Assembly (NCBI GenBank): GCA_004555205.1
Contig: SFIY01000008.1
Span: 6,344-70,343 of the forward strand
Origin: Clostridiales bacterium
GTDB taxonomy: Bacteria; Bacillota; Clostridia; Oscillospirales; Oscillospiraceae
Direction: 5' to 3'
Length of the DNA: 64,000 nucleotides
Part shown: in pieces, positions 25,799-33,787 of the stretch
Numbering within the stretch: position 1 is the first letter of the stretch
How the letters are laid out: every line of letters starts with the position of its first letter
Translations under genes and position numbers: made by a program
Notes under the pieces: generated by a model
Database searches by the model: none
What the model was told of the DNA's origin: nothing
What the model saw: the letters and a program-made list of their open reading frames with translations, nothing else

Positions 25799-26447
25799 GC
25801 AGTCGATGCCGCCGCCTATCCCATAGAATGACCGCTGCGCAGATGACAAGCAGCGTCAGTGCGATAAAAACGGCACAGTTACGAAAGAATACCGCCGGCA
25901 TGATGAGGATCACCGGGTCGGTGTCGGGATAAAAAAGCCAGTTGGATTTTCCGGGGAAAAAGATGCTGTGGAATATAACAAAGGCCCGGTTAAAATCCAA
26001 TGCCACCAGTACGCCGATTACGAGAAAAAGACTCAATAACCCCACACATCCCCAAAAAGCGCCGCTGTGCCCGCCGATACGGCACAGGCGCCATTTTCTG
26101 CTGCGGCAGAATACGGCAATCAAAACAAGCGCGGCCAGAGACAGGAAGAAAACCTGGAAATCCAGCAGAAACAGCCGCCTTACATCGGCAAAATGGGAAG
26201 CGCCGTCAGGGGAAAAGGGGAGTATCCCTGCGGAAAACTCACTTTGCAAACCAAGGCAGTAGTCCATCACGTCCGAAAAAGCCGCTTTGATTTCGCTGCC
26301 TGTCAAACCGCTTTGGCTGCAAAGCTGCAGCGGGCGGATATGCAGGGAGAAAAACGGCTTCATCAGCAGCAGCGGAATGCCGATCGCGCCGCTCAGTATC
26401 GCCAGCGCCGAGAAGGGAATTGTCAGAACGGACAGCAGTTTCCTCAT
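25782..26447 (-). CDS. TIGR01906/DUF1461-family membrane protein
   Basis: 221 residues with four membrane helices (about 5-30, 95-115, 130-150, 190-210) and an external loop after helix 1. The family signature is visible in the loop (SEIKAAFSDVMDYCLG, then FSPDGASHFADVRRLF) and the FHSIFFPGKSNWLFYPDTDPVILIMP stretch (in parts FHSIFFPGKSNWLF). DUF1461 includes Lit-type lipoprotein acyltransferases in some Gram-positives, but this assignment is uncertain here. The ATG overlaps the upstream gene's stop (ATGA). Confidence 0.75.
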   Translation of the reverse strand: MRKLLSVLTIPFSALAILSGAIGIPLLLMKPFFSLHIRPLQLCSQSGLTGSEIKAAFSDVMDYCLGLQSEFSAGILPFSPDGASHFADVRRLFLLDFQVFFLSLAALVLIAVFCRSRKWRLCRIGGHSGAFWGCVGLLSLFLVIGVLVALDFNRAFVIFHSIFFPGKSNWLFYPDTDPVILIMPAVFFRNCAVFIALTLLVICAAVILWDRRRHRLQKKER

Positions 26448-27097
26448 ACCGTACTCCTTTCCTTAAAAGAAACCGTAATGCCGGACAGTACCAATAATAC
26501 CTGCCCCGGCAGATAGAACAGCCACATACCGATGTGGGCAAAGCGCTCCCACCGGACGGGAAAGAGCGCCGGTGCATTGCTGATGCCCACACAAATGTCG
26601 CAGCACAGGAAGAGCAGCAGCCCCCAAAAGAACAGACCGCCCCGTGGGCACTCGATCACATTGCCGATAAAGGCAGAGAAGTAAACAGCCGCCAAAATAT
26701 GCAGCGGCGTGAGTAAAGCCAGAAGATATTCCAGACACAGCACCGCAGACAGCAGCGCCAAACGCAGGTATAGGCGCGTTTGACGCCCGGTATCTCTCCG
26801 GATCCTGAAAAGATAGAGGATTTGCACCAACAAAAACAGCGCAACGCCCAACCCATACAGATCCTCCAACAGCAGCAAAAAAGTGTCCGCCGCCACGGTC
26901 AACCCGAGGGCCGCCGCCATCAGCCGATCACCGCCCCGCAGTGCGAGGTAGAGGGCGAAGAGAAAACACAGGACGATGGCCGTATATTTCACATACTTGC
27001 TGTCTGCGCCAAACAGGTCTGCCAGCAGGAACCATATATACAGAGCACTTTCCGCCGATAAAAACAGGCGCACGGAAGTAAAACGAAGAATTTTCAA
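26444..27097 (-). CDS. YhhN-like multi-spanning membrane protein
   Basis: 217 residues, almost entirely hydrophobic, with about seven to eight helices. Polar residues inside helices (VAADTFLLLLEDLYG, FLLVQILYLF, FLCCDICVGISN) resemble the YhhN/TMEM86 lysoplasmalogenase family, which hydrolyses vinyl-ether lysolipids. The resemblance is moderate, so the enzyme activity is only a suggestion, although many Clostridia do make plasmalogens. First gene of a two-gene unit with the DUF1461 protein. Confidence 0.6.
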   Translation of the reverse strand: MKILRFTSVRLFLSAESALYIWFLLADLFGADSKYVKYTAIVLCFLFALYLALRGGDRLMAAALGLTVAADTFLLLLEDLYGLGVALFLLVQILYLFRIRRDTGRQTRLYLRLALLSAVLCLEYLLALLTPLHILAAVYFSAFIGNVIECPRGGLFFWGLLLFLCCDICVGISNAPALFPVRWERFAHIGMWLFYLPGQVLLVLSGITVSFKERSTV

Positions 27098-27121
27098 TAC
27101 AAACCACCTCTGTGTAGCTAT

Positions 27122-27150
27122 TTTATATCATATAAGTATAACTGTGTCAA
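27122..27150 (-). promoter_or_regulatory. Promoter of the YhhN-like/DUF1461 pair
   Basis: Minus-strand TTGACA (27150-27145), 17-bp spacer, TATAAA (27127-27122), about 25 bp before the start. Confidence 0.7.
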
Positions 27151-27206
27151 CGGGCGGTATTACCGGCCGTTGGTGAAAACGGTGCCGCAGGAAAAAGGCA
27201 AAACGG

Positions 27207-27245
27207 AAGGGCTTGCCGCCTGCTCTTCACAGACAGCAAGCCCTT
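27207..27245 (-). terminator. Terminator of the SOD-like gene
   Basis: AAGGGCTTGC (27207-27216) pairs with GCAAGCCCTT (27236-27245) across a 19-nt loop, then CCGTTTTGCCTTTTTC on the minus strand. Confidence 0.6.
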
Positions 27246-27328
27246 TCGGCTGCTTGAACAATTCAAGTTAGAAATATTTGTCTAACTTTTTGGCCTCACT
27301 TCACTCTGCTGTTCGGCGTGACGCTGTT

Positions 27329-27835
27329 TTAGTAGCAGGGGCGGCGTTCAATACGCCCGCAGGCGATCTTCTCGCCGGCATTGCCGGCAGGCTGAGAGGT
27401 AAAATCGTCCGGATTGCGATGGATTACAACGGTTTTGCCCAGCACTTCCGATACGGAGAAGCGGTCCGTTAAAAAAACGGAAAAGGCATAGCCGTTGTTG
27501 GCGAACAGCGGCGGCATATCACCGGCATGATAGGGATGCTCGCAGCCCTTTGGGTTATAGTGACCCAATGTATCGGCGAAGTTGACATCGTCGCAGGAGG
27601 TGCCTTCGTGGATATGGAAGGCGAAGATTTTTGAACCGCAGGCTTCACCGGAACTGGGCAGACCGAAGATTTGTGCAGCGACCAATGTGCCTGCGGGAAT
27701 TTGATAAAAGCGTACATTACCGGTGACGGAGGGATATGTGATACTGCCGCTTATTACGGCGCAGGCGGTAGGGTCTTGCTGCAAGACTGTGGCAAAATAG
27801 CGCGAGCGGTCGGGGGAATAGATGGGTTTTTCCAT
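27329..27835 (-). CDS. Cu/Zn superoxide dismutase family protein
   Basis: 168 residues. All metal ligands of the family can be matched: FHIHEG (two Cu His), GHYNPKGCEHPYHAGD (bridging and Zn His plus the Zn Asp) and VVIHRNPDD (last Cu His). The conserved C-terminal GNAGEKIACGRI with its disulfide Cys and a Cys after FHIHEGTS are present. Unlike most bacterial SodC proteins there is no signal peptide or lipobox, so it would be cytoplasmic unless exported otherwise. RBS AAAGGAGTCAACGCT. Confidence 0.88.
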   Translation of the reverse strand: MEKPIYSPDRSRYFATVLQQDPTACAVISGSITYPSVTGNVRFYQIPAGTLVAAQIFGLPSSGEACGSKIFAFHIHEGTSCDDVNFADTLGHYNPKGCEHPYHAGDMPPLFANNGYAFSVFLTDRFSVSEVLGKTVVIHRNPDDFTSQPAGNAGEKIACGRIERRPCY

Positions 27836-27972
27836 AGCGTTGACTCCTTTCCTATGACTATCATATGGTCATGGATACGAATAGGTGAAGGGAGTCAGGT
27901 AACGTGTAACATAAACGGGAATATTGCGGTATTTGTCCCCTGCGAGGGTGCTGCGGTTACGGTAAAACCTCT

Positions 27973-28683
27973 TCAGCTATTGCCCTCCTGCATCCGGTAG
28001 CCAACGCCCAGTTCGTTGATGATGTAGCGGTTTGCGCCGGGTTTGGCGCCCAGCTTTTTCCGGATGTTGGCCATGTTGACCTGCAGCTTTTTGATGCTGC
28101 CGTGATCGGAATAACCCCATACGGCCTGAATGATAGCGGCGTAGGTGAGCACCTTTCCGGCGTGTGTGGACAGGCAGGTGACGATGTTATATTCCGTCTG
28201 CGTCAGTTCAATGGGCTTGCCGCTGACCGTTACCGTGCGTGTATCATAGTGGATCTCCAGATCCTTTAAGACAAATTTTCCGCCGGGGACGGCGCTGATT
28301 TCTGCGCCGACGCGGTTGCTGCGCAGCGCCGCACGCAGCCGTGCCAGCAATTCTGCTGTGCCGAAGGGCTTGGTGATGTAATCGTTGGCGCCCAGATCCA
28401 GCGCTGCCACCTTGTCCGCCTCTGTGGAACGGGCAGAGAGAACGATGACAGGTACGGCTGACATCTGACGGACGGCCTTGATAAACTCCAGTCCGTCCCG
28501 GTCGGGCAGACCCAGATCCAGTATGACAAGATCGGGCAGGTGAGAGGTAAAAAGCATGATGCCCAAGTCGCATCTTGCGGCGGTCAATACCTGATAATTG
28601 TTGGCGTCCAGAATGGTTTCCACAAAGCTGCGGATGTTGGCCTCATCCTCCACCACGAGTATTTTGTATCGGTTGTTACTCAA
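27973..28683 (-). CDS. KdpE-like OmpR-family response regulator
   Basis: 236 residues. Receiver domain with acidic pocket ED near 12, phosphoacceptor Asp in LVILDLGLPDRDG (near 54) and Lys in YITKPFG (near 104); C-terminal winged helix ending GVGYRMQEG. The sequence is closest in style to KdpE (AALRSN, VWGYSDHGSIKKLQVNMANIRKKLG). I choose a TTG start at 28683: it keeps the receiver N-terminus (LSNNRYKILVVEDE), has GGAGGGC upstream and overlaps the kinase stop by 8 nt. No kdpFABC operon lies nearby. Confidence 0.88.
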   Translation of the reverse strand: MSNNRYKILVVEDEANIRSFVETILDANNYQVLTAARCDLGIMLFTSHLPDLVILDLGLPDRDGLEFIKAVRQMSAVPVIVLSARSTEADKVAALDLGANDYITKPFGTAELLARLRAALRSNRVGAEISAVPGGKFVLKDLEIHYDTRTVTVSGKPIELTQTEYNIVTCLSTHAGKVLTYAAIIQAVWGYSDHGSIKKLQVNMANIRKKLGAKPGANRYIINELGVGYRMQEGNS

Positions 28684-29752
28684 GTGTATTGCCCTCCATT
28701 TCCAGCGAAAAACGGAAAACAGCGCCGCCGTTTTTCCTGTTTTCCGCCCAAATTTCACCGCCGTGAGCGCGAACGATGGTGGAGCAAACGGACAGACCGA
28801 TGCCCATATTGCTGCGCCGTCCGTCGGCAGGCGAGGTGATATGCTCCAGATAGCCGCTGACCAGATCCGTCAGTTTTTCCGAGGGAAGGCCGCAGCCGTT
28901 GTCAGCCACCTCGAAGATGGCCCGGTTTCCCTCGGTATGTACGCTGAGGGACAACTCTGTCATGTCGGAGGCGTGATATACGGCGTTTTCCAGCAAATTG
29001 GATAGCACCTGTTCAATCAGCAGAGCGTCCATGGGAATGCTGATAAATTCATCGGGAATGGATACGGATACCTCCTGCTCGGGATAGCGTTTGCGGAACT
29101 TGAGCAGCACCGTGTCGATCAATTCCTCCAGGACGGTGGGTGTCTTGTTCAGCCGTACCGTTTCCTCATCGACCCGCGTAACGGAGAGCAAATTCTCCAC
29201 CATGCGGATCAGCCAGTCACTGTCGGCCTGTACTTCGGACAGCAGCTTGAGCTGCTGCTCTTTCTTTAAAGAATCGTAATTTTCGATAATTGTGGAGGTA
29301 GCGCCGTAGATAGAAGTAAGCGGTGTGCGCAGGTCATGGGAGATGGCACGCAGGAGATTGGCGCGCATTTTCTCTTTTTCGCTCTCGGCGCGCACTTCGT
29401 CCTGTACGCGGATCGCCGTGTTCAGACTGCTGGTGACGATGGCAATGACAAGCATCAAGATAGCGGAGAAAACATTTTCGCCGCTGAGAAGAGCGGAAAA
29501 GGAATAGTAGGGGTAGGTAAAGGCGAAGTTGGTGGCAATGACGCCTAAAATGGCGGAAATCACGCACAGAATATAGCCCTTGGTCTTCAGGGAAATCAGA
29601 AACACGCCGAAGACGAAGATCATGGGTGTCAGCGATTGCGAGGGAAGCAGTGTGCGAAGCAGTATATTGGCGCCGAAGGCGGCACACATGACGATCAGTG
29701 TAAAGAGAATATCACTCAGCCATTTTTTCAGAGATTTGTGTTTCCATCCCAT
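28676..29752 (-). CDS. KdpD-like sensor histidine kinase (DUF4118 type, truncated)
   Basis: 358 residues. Four short membrane helices of the DUF4118 type (about 15-110), then a HisKA domain with the phosphorylated His in ISHDLRTPLTSIYG (near 154) and an HATPase domain with LLENAVYHA (N box), DNGCGLP (G1) and NMGIGLSVCSTIVRAHGG (G2). It lacks the N-terminal KdpD and USP domains of about 400 residues found in full KdpD. ATG 29752 follows AAAGGAG. It forms an operon with the KdpE-like regulator and has a good promoter. Confidence 0.9.
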   Translation of the reverse strand: MGWKHKSLKKWLSDILFTLIVMCAAFGANILLRTLLPSQSLTPMIFVFGVFLISLKTKGYILCVISAILGVIATNFAFTYPYYSFSALLSGENVFSAILMLVIAIVTSSLNTAIRVQDEVRAESEKEKMRANLLRAISHDLRTPLTSIYGATSTIIENYDSLKKEQQLKLLSEVQADSDWLIRMVENLLSVTRVDEETVRLNKTPTVLEELIDTVLLKFRKRYPEQEVSVSIPDEFISIPMDALLIEQVLSNLLENAVYHASDMTELSLSVHTEGNRAIFEVADNGCGLPSEKLTDLVSGYLEHITSPADGRRSNMGIGLSVCSTIVRAHGGEIWAENRKNGGAVFRFSLEMEGNTLE

Positions 29753-29783
29753 AGCGGAAGCTCCTTTATCTGCACTTATGTTT

Positions 29784-29812
29784 ATTATACTCACTCTTGC
29801 CCGGCATCGCAA
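29784..29812 (-). promoter_or_regulatory. Promoter of the KdpDE-like operon
   Basis: Minus-strand TTGCGA (29812-29807), 17-bp spacer, TATAAT (29789-29784). Confidence 0.65.
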
Positions 29813-29915
29813 GAGTGTTCCCGTGTTTTACATGTTTCGGTAAAATTCTTTGCTGTATCTTTGCCAAGGGTGCGCTATAATCAAGAGAAGCTGTAAAACA
29901 GAAAGGAACTACCAT

Positions 29916-30764
29916 ATGCAGGAAAAAATCATCATTACCAGCGACAGTACCACCGACCTGGGTGAGGAGCTGATTGCCCGATACGGCGTCAAAATACTGC
30001 CTTTGAAGGTCACGCTGGGCGAAAAAACCTATGCAGACGGCGTGGACATCACGCCTGATATGATCTATGACCATTACAACAAGGAGGGTGAGCTGCCGCA
30101 GACGGCCGCCCCGAATCTGTCCGAGCTGCTGGACTTTTTCGGCGCGTTGGTGAACGACGGCTATACCGTGATTCATTTTACCATCAGTGCCGAGATGTCC
30201 TCGTCCTGCAGCAATGCCGCCATTGCCGCGCAGGAGTTTGACAATGTCCATGTGGTGGATACGCGGAATCTGTCCACCGGCGGCGGCCTGCTGGTGATCT
30301 CCGCCTGTGAGATGGCACAAAAGGGTATGGCTGCGGCGGAGATCGTGAGCAAGTGCCGGGAGCTGACGGACCGGGTAAGCACCTCGTTCGTGGTGGATGA
30401 CCTGACCTTCTTACATAAGGGCGGCCGCTGTTCGGCACTGGCCGCTCTGGGCGCCAATTTGCTGAAGCTGAAGCCCTGTATCGAAGTAAGCGGCGGCAAG
30501 ATGGATGTGAGCCGAAAATACCGCGGCAAATTTGAGAAGGTGCTGCTGCAGTACATCGACGATCAGGTGGGTGACGGCAGCCGGATTGTGCCCGACCATG
30601 TGTTTATCACCCATGCCGGCTGCGACGATGAAATCTGCCGGATGTGCGCAGAGGAAGTCAAAAAGCTGATGGATGTAAAGGAAGTCCACATTACAAGAGC
30701 CGGCTGTACGATTTCTTCCCATTGCGGCAGAAATACGCTGGGCGTGCTGTTTATTCGCCGGTAA
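29916..30764 (+). CDS. DegV-family fatty-acid-binding protein
   Basis: 282 residues. DegV/FakB proteins bind a fatty acid and present it to the kinase FakA for phospholipid synthesis. Family motifs: IITSDSTTDLGEEL at the N-terminus, ADGVDITPDMIYDHY, SAEMSSSCSNAAIAA (acyl-phosphate-site Ser/Thr region near 90-104) and DDLTFLHKGGRCS (near 162-174). ATG 29916 follows GAAAGGAACTACC. Monocistronic. Confidence 0.93.
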   Translation: MQEKIIITSDSTTDLGEELIARYGVKILPLKVTLGEKTYADGVDITPDMIYDHYNKEGELPQTAAPNLSELLDFFGALVNDGYTVIHFTISAEMSSSCSNAAIAAQEFDNVHVVDTRNLSTGGGLLVISACEMAQKGMAAAEIVSKCRELTDRVSTSFVVDDLTFLHKGGRCSALAALGANLLKLKPCIEVSGGKMDVSRKYRGKFEKVLLQYIDDQVGDGSRIVPDHVFITHAGCDDEICRMCAEEVKKLMDVKEVHITRAGCTISSHCGRNTLGVLFIRR

Positions 30765-30816
30765 CGGTACGGAAAATCATGCAGCATGAAATCGATTGTG
30801 ACAGCAGTGAGTTGGT

Positions 30817-31383
30817 ATGAACGAGAGCAAACAAAATCAGCGCCGCGGCGCGCTGCTGCGTCGCCGGGCATTGCCGCCGCAGCAGCGTGCCGCGGCAAGT
30901 GCGGCCATCTGCCGGAGGTTGATGGAATTGCCGGAAGTGCGCAGGGCACAGGTGATCTTAAGCTATGCGGCGATGCCGGATGAGGCGGATCTGACCGCAT
31001 TGCATAAGTGGCTGGAGCAGCAGGGGAAAGTGCTGGCGTTCCCGGTGACAGAGGGCAACGGTACGATGCACGCGGTACAGGCTGCAGGCCAATGGCGAAC
31101 AGGCGGCTATGGTATTCAAGAGCCGGTGGGGGAGATCATGGCTCCGTCATCTATTGATCTTATCATCGCGCCTTGCGTGGCGTTTGATGACAGATGCCGC
31201 CGTTTGGGACATGGCGGCGGATATTATGACCGCTTTTTAACCACCTGTCCGCAGGCGATATGTATTGCTGCCGCATTTGATGTACAGCGTTTGGATAGGG
31301 TGTATACGGATCGTTATGATTACCCGGTCAAAATGGTGGTGACCGAGTGTCGCATATACAAAACGTCTGATAAGGAAATATAG
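30817..31383 (+). CDS. 5-formyltetrahydrofolate cyclo-ligase
   Basis: 188 residues. ATP-dependent conversion of 5-formyl-THF to 5,10-methenyl-THF in one-carbon metabolism. Seen: the basic RR-rich N-terminus, AQVILSYAAMPDEAD (near 45-59), the PVGEIMAPSSIDLIIAPCVAFDD region and the signature GHGGGYYDRFL (near 129-139). The NUDIX gene starts 1 bp after its stop, so they form an operon. Confidence 0.93.
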   Translation: MNESKQNQRRGALLRRRALPPQQRAAASAAICRRLMELPEVRRAQVILSYAAMPDEADLTALHKWLEQQGKVLAFPVTEGNGTMHAVQAAGQWRTGGYGIQEPVGEIMAPSSIDLIIAPCVAFDDRCRRLGHGGGYYDRFLTTCPQAICIAAAFDVQRLDRVYTDRYDYPVKMVVTECRIYKTSDKEI

Positions 31384-31384
31384 G

Positions 31385-31921
31385 ATGGAATTAACGGAAA
31401 AAACATTGAAAAGTGAGGAAGTATATCACGGACGCATCATCCGTGTGATGCGCGATGAGGTGGCGCTGCCCAATGGCAGGACAGGCGTGCGCGAGGTCGT
31501 GCGTCATCCCGGCGGTGTGGGTATTTTAGCGCTGGACGATGATTTCCGCGTGCCCATGGTGCGGCAGTATCGCTATGCCTTTTCCCGTGAGCTGTGGGAA
31601 ATCCCCGCAGGAAAACGCGAACCGGGGGAGGAGCCTTTGGAAACCGCCAAGCGTGAGCTGCTGGAGGAGGTAGGCGCCACGGCGGAGCGCTGGCTGCCCA
31701 TGGGCGAGATCATTGCCTCTCCCGGCTGTTACGATGAAGTGTTGTATCTCTTTCTGGCCCGCGGCCTGACCTTCGGCGAGAGGCACCCGGATGAGGACGA
31801 GTTTTTGAAAGTGGCCAATATTCCGTTTACGGAGCTTAAGGATATGTGCCTCTCCGGCGGTATTCAGGATGCTAAAACCGTCATTGCCGTACTGAAAGCG
31901 AAACACTTGATGGGCATCTGA
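31385..31921 (+). CDS. NUDIX hydrolase, ADP-ribose pyrophosphatase type
   Basis: 178 residues. The NUDIX box (GKREPGEEPLETAKRELLEEVGA, in parts GEEPLETAKRELLEEVG near 79-95) holds the metal-binding REXXEE. Upstream VRQYRYAFSRELWEIPAG is typical of ADP-ribose diphosphatases (NudF-like), which hydrolyse ADP-ribose to AMP and ribose-5-phosphate. Ends at a strong terminator. Confidence 0.92.
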   Translation: MELTEKTLKSEEVYHGRIIRVMRDEVALPNGRTGVREVVRHPGGVGILALDDDFRVPMVRQYRYAFSRELWEIPAGKREPGEEPLETAKRELLEEVGATAERWLPMGEIIASPGCYDEVLYLFLARGLTFGERHPDEDEFLKVANIPFTELKDMCLSGGIQDAKTVIAVLKAKHLMGI

Positions 31922-31922
31922 A

Positions 31923-31956
31923 AAAACCTCCGAAATCATACGATTTCGGAGGTTTT
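31923..31956 (+). terminator. Terminator after the NUDIX gene
   Basis: A 15-bp perfect stem (AAAACCTCCGAAATC and complement, loop ATAC), ending in TTTT. Confidence 0.92.
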
Positions 31957-32046
31957 ATCCAATGTGTCAACAGATTTGACAACAAATAATTCTTTTTGAT
32001 GGAAATAATGTGAGAAATATGCTGATTTTGCCGAAAAACAAAAACG

Positions 32047-32081
32047 GAGAGTCCTGAAACCCCTTAGGTTTCAGGACTCTC
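32047..32081 (-). terminator. Terminator of tRNA-Pro
   Basis: A 15-bp perfect stem (GAGAGTCCTGAAACC and complement), followed on the minus strand by CGTTTTTGTTTTT. Confidence 0.88.
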
Positions 32082-32085
32082 TGCG

Positions 32086-32161
32086 TGGTCGGAGAGAGGA
32101 GACTTGAACTCCCGGCCTCTTGGTCCCGAACCAAGCGCGCTACCAGCTGCGCTACTCCCCG
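32086..32161 (-). tRNA. tRNA-Pro (anticodon CGG)
   Basis: 76 nt including an encoded 3' CCA. The acceptor stem CGGGGAG/CTCTCCG has one G-U pair. Anticodon arm CTTGG-TTCGGGA-CCAAG places CGG at positions 34-36, reading proline CCG codons. The T-loop is GTTCAAGTC. A dedicated terminator follows. Confidence 0.95.
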
Positions 32162-32269
32162 TCAGCCCATCCATTATATTGTTTTTCCATGTCTATGTCA
32201 AGAAAAATTTATTCTCCACATAACCGCCCGCTGCCTTGCATAGATATAGGGCAAAAGGGAGGGGACAAC

Positions 32270-33112
32270 ATGGCAACACAGCGGGAATACAGCCCTCGAC
32301 GCGCAGCGCAAAAGCCTGCCGGGTATCGAACGGCAAAAACGGGTGCACCCAAACAAAAAGCGTCGGTAAAAGGAAAACGCCGCATGGTGCAGTTAATTGT
32401 CAGCGCTGTCATACTGGTCATCGTCGTAGGTGTGAAGCTGTTAGCACCTGATACCCTGGCACTATGCCGTGATAAGCTGCTGGCGCTGATGGGCGAGGAC
32501 ACCGATTTTGTGGAAGCCTTTTCCTCGGTAGGCCGGGCCGTGTCCGGCGAGGGCGGGCTGTCTGATGCACTGCAGGATGCCTATACAGCGGTATTCGGCA
32601 AAGAGGACGATGTGGAGGAAACGGATGCGGCGGCGCTTGCCACAAATACGACCGGGAAGGAAGACATCCTCTATACGGCAGATAATCTGCCGGAGGATGT
32701 CTTTCTGACCCAGCGTATATTGGGTTTTGCCTATGCCGACCCTGTTGCGGGAGAAATCACATCCGGTTTCGGCTACCGTGCGCATCCCATCGAGGGAAAA
32801 GAACGATTCCATTACGGCATGGACATTGATGCCGAAAAGGGCACGGTGATCCGCGCCTTTGCTGACGGAAAGGTGACAGCGGTGGGCGAAAGCTCCGAGC
32901 TGGGGAAGTATGTAACCGTGCAGCATACAGGCGGTTACAGCACACTTTATGCCCATTGTAAATGTATCACCGCCTCCTCCGGCCAAACCGTGCAGTTAGG
33001 CGATCCCATCGCAGAAGTGGGGGATACCGGCCAAGCCACAGGCCCGCACCTGCATTTTGAGCTGCATCAGGATACCGCCTACCTCAACCCAATCTACTAT
33101 GTGTCCCACTGA
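32270..33112 (+). CDS. M23 peptidase-fold membrane protein, SpoIVFA-like
   Basis: 280 residues. A basic cytoplasmic N-terminus of about 40 residues, one membrane helix (MVQLIVSAVILVIVVGVKLL), a variable external region, then an M23/LytM domain (about 160-280) with GEITSGFGYRAHP, FHYGMDIDAEKGTVIRAF and GPHLHFEL. It is the neighbour of an M50 protease, the arrangement of spoIVFA-spoIVFB, where SpoIVFA holds and inhibits the protease that activates sigma-K. ATG 32270 follows AAGGGAGGGGACAAC. The metal ligands look intact (H of RAHP, D of GMDID, HLH), unlike a purely structural copy. Confidence 0.75.
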   Translation: MATQREYSPRRAAQKPAGYRTAKTGAPKQKASVKGKRRMVQLIVSAVILVIVVGVKLLAPDTLALCRDKLLALMGEDTDFVEAFSSVGRAVSGEGGLSDALQDAYTAVFGKEDDVEETDAAALATNTTGKEDILYTADNLPEDVFLTQRILGFAYADPVAGEITSGFGYRAHPIEGKERFHYGMDIDAEKGTVIRAFADGKVTAVGESSELGKYVTVQHTGGYSTLYAHCKCITASSGQTVQLGDPIAEVGDTGQATGPHLHFELHQDTAYLNPIYYVSH

Positions 33113-33701
33113 ACAGACCGCCATCAAAGTATCGCCTGCAGCGGCAGCGGTACTGGCGGCATTTGTTTTGCTGTCCTCCCCGGAGATATTGGCGGCCCTG
33201 CTGCTGGCGGCGCTGGCGCATGAATGGGGGCACTATCTGGCATTGCGAGCGCTGGGCGGTCGGGTGGATGCCATTACAGTCACCGCGCTGGGAGCGGAAA
33301 TGCATATCGCGCCGCAAAGCCGCCTCTCCTACGGCGGTGAAATAGGGGCAACCTTGGCAGGTCCGGCAGTGAACCTGCTGCTGGCCCTGCTGCTGGGCTT
33401 CTGCGGCCGCCGTGTGCCGTTTTGCTATTTACTGGCGGGCGCACAGTTTATCCTGGGTGTTTTTAACCTGCTGCCCATTACGCCGCTGGATGGCGGCAGC
33501 ATCCTGTGGCTCGTCGTGGCTTGGCTCACCGAGCCGTATACGGCTGACCGTGCCGCCGCCGATGTGGGACTTGCCGCGTCAATCCTGCTTCTGGCCGTAA
33601 CGGCACTTTTGGGCTGTCATATGGGCGGCGGTGGCTTTCTTGTGCTGACGGCACTATGGCTGCTGCTCACAGCACTGCGTCAAAAGCTGCGCCTTACCTG
33701 A
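33099..33701 (+). CDS. M50 intramembrane metalloprotease, SpoIVFB-like
   Basis: 200 residues with about five to six membrane helices. Zinc motif HEWGH (near 46-50) in helix 2 and the second motif ITPLDGG (near 133) supplying the Asp. It overlaps the SpoIVFA-like gene by 14 nt. In B. subtilis SpoIVFB cleaves pro-sigma-K in the mother cell; here the protein is shorter than the about 290 residues of SpoIVFB and lacks its C-terminal CBS domain. The sporulation role is inferred from the gene pair. Confidence 0.8.
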   Translation: MCPTEQTAIKVSPAAAAVLAAFVLLSSPEILAALLLAALAHEWGHYLALRALGGRVDAITVTALGAEMHIAPQSRLSYGGEIGATLAGPAVNLLLALLLGFCGRRVPFCYLLAGAQFILGVFNLLPITPLDGGSILWLVVAWLTEPYTADRAAADVGLAASILLLAVTALLGCHMGGGGFLVLTALWLLLTALRQKLRLT

Positions 33702-33725
33702 AAGGGGGGGCGGGCGAAAAAAGTC

Positions 33726-33754
33726 TTGTCAAATACGGCGATGCAAGGTAAAAT
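33726..33754 (+). promoter_or_regulatory. Promoter of the radical SAM pair
   Basis: TTGTCA (33726-33731), 17-bp spacer, TAAAAT (33749-33754), 34 bp before the start. Confidence 0.6.
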
Positions 33755-33787
33755 AATTTGCTGTGAGAAGAACTATACGACAGGAGA

